64,000 nucleotides of DNA from Sphingomonas sp. HITSZ_GF (GTDB lineage: Bacteria > Pseudomonadota > Alphaproteobacteria > Sphingomonadales > Sphingomonadaceae), in contig NZ_JARQXA010000005.1 in NCBI RefSeq assembly GCF_029543155.1, positions 1 to 64,000 on the forward strand, written 5' to 3'. This document shows positions 61,236 to 64,000 of this stretch, one piece after another. The notes beneath the pieces are model-generated. The model had not been told where the DNA came from and made no database searches. It saw nothing but the letters and a program-made list of their open reading frames with translations. A program made the position numbers and the translations under genes. Positions within the stretch are counted from its first letter, which is position 1. Every line of letters begins with the position of its first letter.

Positions 61236-61919
61236 CTAGGAAAGCACCGGCACCGGCGAAGCCTTGGCCTCCGCCGGTTCGTCGGCATCGGCCCAGTCGG
61301 CGCGCCGCTTCACCCGGAAGTTGAGGAACAGCACGGGCAGCTTCAGGAACAACAGCTCGGAATGGATGAAGGTATCGATCCCGCGCTCCCACCATTTGGG
61401 GTCGCGCTTGCCGTTCGCCTTGAGCCAGCCGTCATAGGGCGCCCAGTGGCTCGGCTCGTCCTTCTCGATGATCCGGAAGATCTTCATCAGCACCTTGTCG
61501 CCGGTGACCAGCGGATGCCGGAGCAGGATCTCCACCTGCTTGTGCCCGCGCTGCTCGGTCAGCGAAATCACGCGGCAAAGCTTCTCGAACTGATCGTCCT
61601 CGGCGATGATCCGCTTTGTATCGAGCTCGTCGATCGTGCGGCGGAACATGATCTCGACGAAGCGGTCGATATGGCCGCAGGTGCGATCGACCATCAGCGG
61701 CATCCTGCCCTGCAGCTCGAACCAGCGCTTGAACATGACATAGTGCTTGCGCTCGTCGGCGCGGTGCTTCTCGATCGCCGCGATCAGCGCATGATCGTCG
61801 GGCGCGCGCGCCTTCACCGCTTCGAGCACCCGGTCGATGCTGGTGTACCCGCGATGCTCGTTATAGATGTAGATCGAGCCGAGCAGGTCCAGATAACGAT
61901 GGCGGAACCAGGCTAGCAT
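61236..61919 (-). CDS. Ferritin-like domain protein of unknown function
   Basis: 227 aa, mainly helical. YNEHRGYTS, ADERKHYVMFKRWFE and EKDEPSHWAPY supply Glu/His pairs suited to a di-iron four-helix bundle. No known ferritin or rubrerythrin family can be named with certainty. A basic C-terminal stretch (FLNFRVKRRADW) is hydrophobic enough to touch the membrane. Confidence 0.75.
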   Translation of the reverse strand: MLAWFRHRYLDLLGSIYIYNEHRGYTSIDRVLEAVKARAPDDHALIAAIEKHRADERKHYVMFKRWFELQGRMPLMVDRTCGHIDRFVEIMFRRTIDELDTKRIIAEDDQFEKLCRVISLTEQRGHKQVEILLRHPLVTGDKVLMKIFRIIEKDEPSHWAPYDGWLKANGKRDPKWWERGIDTFIHSELLFLKLPVLFLNFRVKRRADWADADEPAEAKASPVPVLS

Positions 61920-61986
61920 GGCCGGGAGGCTACGCCGTTGCGCAGCCCCCCGCCAATGAATTCGCGTCCATGTTCCTGGCCGGAGC

Positions 61987-62637
61987 TCAGGCGGTGGCGA
62001 GCGCCACGTCGTACTTCGCCGTGGTCTTCTCCGCCACCTCGGCCTCGCTCACGCCCGGCGCCAGCTCGACCAGGCGGAAGGGCGAATCATGGTCCGGGCG
62101 CTGGAACACCGCGAGATCGGTGATGATCATGTCGACGACGTTCTTGCCGGTTAGCGGCAGGTCGCAGACCGGCACGAACTTGGGCGCGCCGTCCTTCGAA
62201 TTATGCTCCATCACCACGATGATCTTCTTGACCCCGGCGACCAGGTCCATCGCGCCGCCCATGCCCTTGATCATCTTGCCCGGGATCATCCAGTTGGCGA
62301 TGTCGCCGGTCTCGCTGATCTCCATCGCGCCGAGCACGGTCAGGTCGATATGCCCGCCGCGGATCATCGCGAAGCTCTGCTCCGAGCCGAAATAGACCGA
62401 CTGGGGCAGCTCGCTGATCGTCTGCTTGCCGGCGTTGATCAGATCGGGATCCACCTCGTCGTCATAGGGAAACGGTCCGATGCCGAGCATGCCGTTCTCC
62501 GACTGGAGCGTCACTTCGACACCCGCGGGGATGTGGTTCGCCACCAGGGTGGGGATGCCGATGCCCAGATTGACGTAGAAGCCGTCCTGCAGCTCCTTCG
62601 CGGCGCGCGCCGCCATCTCGTCGCGGGTCCAGGCCAT
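61987..62637 (-). CDS. scoB: 3-oxoacid (succinyl-CoA) CoA-transferase subunit B
   Basis: 216 aa. The catalytic glutamate lies in [30 protein letters not shown] and [26 protein letters not shown] are typical. With subunit A it moves CoA from succinyl-CoA to acetoacetate or a similar 3-oxoacid. The start at 62637 is 2 nt from the preceding stop (62639), so it is coupled to it; the longer frame into the phosphatase gene is a shadow. Confidence 0.95.
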   Translation of the reverse strand: MAWTRDEMAARAAKELQDGFYVNLGIGIPTLVANHIPAGVEVTLQSENGMLGIGPFPYDDEVDPDLINAGKQTISELPQSVYFGSEQSFAMIRGGHIDLTVLGAMEISETGDIANWMIPGKMIKGMGGAMDLVAGVKKIIVVMEHNSKDGAPKFVPVCDLPLTGKNVVDMIITDLAVFQRPDHDSPFRLVELAPGVSEAEVAEKTTAKYDVALATA

Positions 62638-62638
62638 C

Positions 62639-63715
62639 TTACTTCTTCTCCTCGGCCGGATCGGCCCATTGCTTGTCCTTGGGGAACACCTCGTCCATCG
62701 AGCCCTTGAGGCCCGAGCCGTAAACCGGGTTGGGCAGGACGAACCAGCCACGCCCCCAGAGCGGCGCGATCAGCGTGTTCGCCGTGGTGTTGCGGCGCAC
62801 GGGGACCGACAGGTCCTTGGCGTTGAACAGGTCACTGAAGTCGCCCAGTTGGTCGCCGCCCATCGCCACGATGCAATAGCGCTCGGCGATCTTCCAGCGG
62901 CGCTCGTCCTTGCCGCTCGGCGCCCCATCCTCGCGCAGGATCAGCGTGTCGCCGATCGTCACCGGGCCGAGCCCCGCCTTGTTCAGCGCTTCCGCAGTGA
63001 ACGCCGCCGTGCTCGCGGTGCGGTTGGAATTGTAGATCACGGTGATGCCGTCGCTGCGGATCGCCGCGATCGTCTCGGCGGCGCCAGGCACCGCCTCCAC
63101 CTTGTCGGCGCCGGTCTCTTCCCAGCGCGTCCAGCGATTCTGGTCATAGCCGGGGCCGCGCCGCGCCGCATCACTCTCGAAGCCCAGGTTGAGCAGCACA
63201 GTCTCGTCGACGTCGAACACCACCGCCATCGGCCGCTTGCCGCAGGTTTCGAACCGGGGCGAGGTCAGCGTCGAATCGCGGGTGAGCACCACCGAGCTGA
63301 TCTGGCTCTTGTCGCGGCGATAGCGCAGCTCGTTGTGCAGATAATTCCACAGCGCGGCATAGGCCTGGAGGCTGAGCGCCGATCCCTCGCCCGATCCGTA
63401 GAGGAACTGCATCTCGGGCGGTACGCTGCCCGGCGCCGGCGCCGGCGTGGCCGGCGCAGCGACCGTCCCGTCGGGCGCGGGCAGCGCGGTCATGCCGACG
63501 ATCTGCACCTTCTGGCCGTCCGCGGTCGTATAGACCTGGCCCGGCTGGGGTGCGGGCGCCTGCTGCCCGCGCTTGCGCTTCTTGCCGGACTTGTCCTGCG
63601 TGACCTTGAGCACGCCGGCGCCCGCCGCCAGCGGCGCGGCGGCCACTGCGGCGACGCAGCCCGACAGGGCGGTCGCAGCGAGCGCCAGGCCCGCGATCGC
63701 AGCCGCGCGGCTCAT
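62639..63715 (-). CDS. HAD-family class B/e(P4)-type acid phosphatase lipoprotein
   Basis: 358 aa. A lipoprotein signal (lipobox LSGC) is followed by a Lys/Arg- and Pro-rich linker, then an acid-phosphatase (HAD IIIB) domain with [12 protein letters not shown] (nucleophile Asp), IYNSNRTAS and [10 protein letters not shown]. Such enzymes release phosphate from nucleotides in the periplasm. Its start overlaps the scoA stop (ATGA) and its stop nearly touches scoB, so it sits inside the sco operon. Confidence 0.9.
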   Translation of the reverse strand: MSRAAAIAGLALAATALSGCVAAVAAAPLAAGAGVLKVTQDKSGKKRKRGQQAPAPQPGQVYTTADGQKVQIVGMTALPAPDGTVAAPATPAPAPGSVPPEMQFLYGSGEGSALSLQAYAALWNYLHNELRYRRDKSQISSVVLTRDSTLTSPRFETCGKRPMAVVFDVDETVLLNLGFESDAARRGPGYDQNRWTRWEETGADKVEAVPGAAETIAAIRSDGITVIYNSNRTASTAAFTAEALNKAGLGPVTIGDTLILREDGAPSGKDERRWKIAERYCIVAMGGDQLGDFSDLFNAKDLSVPVRRNTTANTLIAPLWGRGWFVLPNPVYGSGLKGSMDEVFPKDKQWADPAEEKK

Positions 63716-64000
63716 GCGGTCTCGCGCGACCGGGTGGTGCGGAACTCGATCTTCTTGTCGTAGGGCGCGCCGATGATCATCCGCTTCACATAGATGCCCG
63801 GCAGGTGGATCTGGTCGGGATCGAGGCTGCCCACCGGCACCACTTCCTCCACTTCGGCGACGCAGACGCGCCCCGCGGTCGCCATCGGCTGGTTGAAGTT
63901 GCGCGCGGTCTTGCGGAAGATCAGGTTGCCGCTCTCGTCGGCCTTCCAGCCCTTGATGATCGACAGGTCGCTGCGGATGCCGCGCTCGAGGATATAGTCC
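63712..64000 (-). CDS. scoA: 3-oxoacid CoA-transferase subunit A, C-terminal part (N-terminus beyond window)
   Basis: The visible 95 residues include DYILERGIRSDLSIIKGWKADESG, FRKTARNFNQPMATAGRV, AEVEEVVPVGSLDPDQIHLPG and YVKRMI, the end of CoA-transferase subunit A. The rest lies upstream of the window's right edge. Confidence 0.93.
   Translation of the reverse strand, partial: DYILERGIRSDLSIIKGWKADESGNLIFRKTARNFNQPMATAGRVCVAEVEEVVPVGSLDPDQIHLPGIYVKRMIIGAPYDKKIEFRTTRSRETA

Noticed and set aside
61103..61288. 62-residue N-terminal extension of the epimerase
   Set aside because: It is translated REP repeat sequence, not protein-coding.
1..64000. CRISPR array, prophage, integron or secretion cluster beyond type V
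   Set aside because: No spaced direct repeats of CRISPR type, integrases, transposases or phage structural genes were found; the tandem repeats are all coding.

Overview
The window is GC-rich bacterial chromosome and reads as an alphaproteobacterium, most likely a sphingomonad (Sphingomonas or a close relative). The basis is the codon usage and a set of alphaproteobacterial genes: an FYDLN-acid protein, the DUF1476 F1-ATPase zeta subunit beside BolA and monothiol Grx, cmk..rpsA-ihfB linkage, an XRE-DUF2975 pair, and dispersed GTCATCCCGGCGAAAGCCGG-type repeats. No phage, integrase, insertion sequence or CRISPR array was seen.

Region 1 (1-31.6 kb) is a surface-adhesin island. It starts with the C-terminal part of a type V autotransporter carrying near-identical 273-nt passenger repeats. 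Convergent to it is a 22.8-kb gene for a 7,584-residue two-partner-secretion (TpsA/FHA-like) exoprotein, preceded by its TpsB outer-membrane transporter. Upstream lie an orphan LuxR-type regulator and, divergently, an overlapping NarL/FixJ response regulator and 7TM sensor kinase. The promoters of tpsB and of the luxR-type gene share an almost identical layout: a 20-bp dyad, exactly 17 bp, then CCGGTACA(A/T)T containing a -10-like hexamer. This points to one activator controlling both genes, and it is the strongest undescribed signal in the window.

Region 2 (31.6-43.6 kb) is mostly housekeeping: a class A acid-phosphatase homologue lacking one motif residue, tRNA-Ala, FYDLN protein, aroA, an S33 hydrolase, cmk, a 791-aa HAD-type protein, an XRE/DUF2975 pair with likely operators, a retropepsin-like protease, rpsA, ihfB and tRNA-Leu.

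Region 3 (43.6-54.5 kb) holds an orphan SBP_bac_5 lipoprotein, DUF4112, RNase T2 behind nadC, a PhyH-type dioxygenase, nadA, a four-gene-scale run of membrane and hydrolase genes, and a BlaI/M56 (BlaR1-like) pair with a tandem operator.

Region 4 (54.5-64 kb) holds the zeta-bolA-grx operon, a leuC-[38-aa ORF]-leuD-quinone oxidoreductase operon, a dihaem cytochrome c, an epimerase, a ferritin-like protein, and scoA/scoB split by an acid-phosphatase lipoprotein gene. scoA runs off the window. Three large inverted REP-like repeats lie in intergenic gaps of regions 3 and 4.
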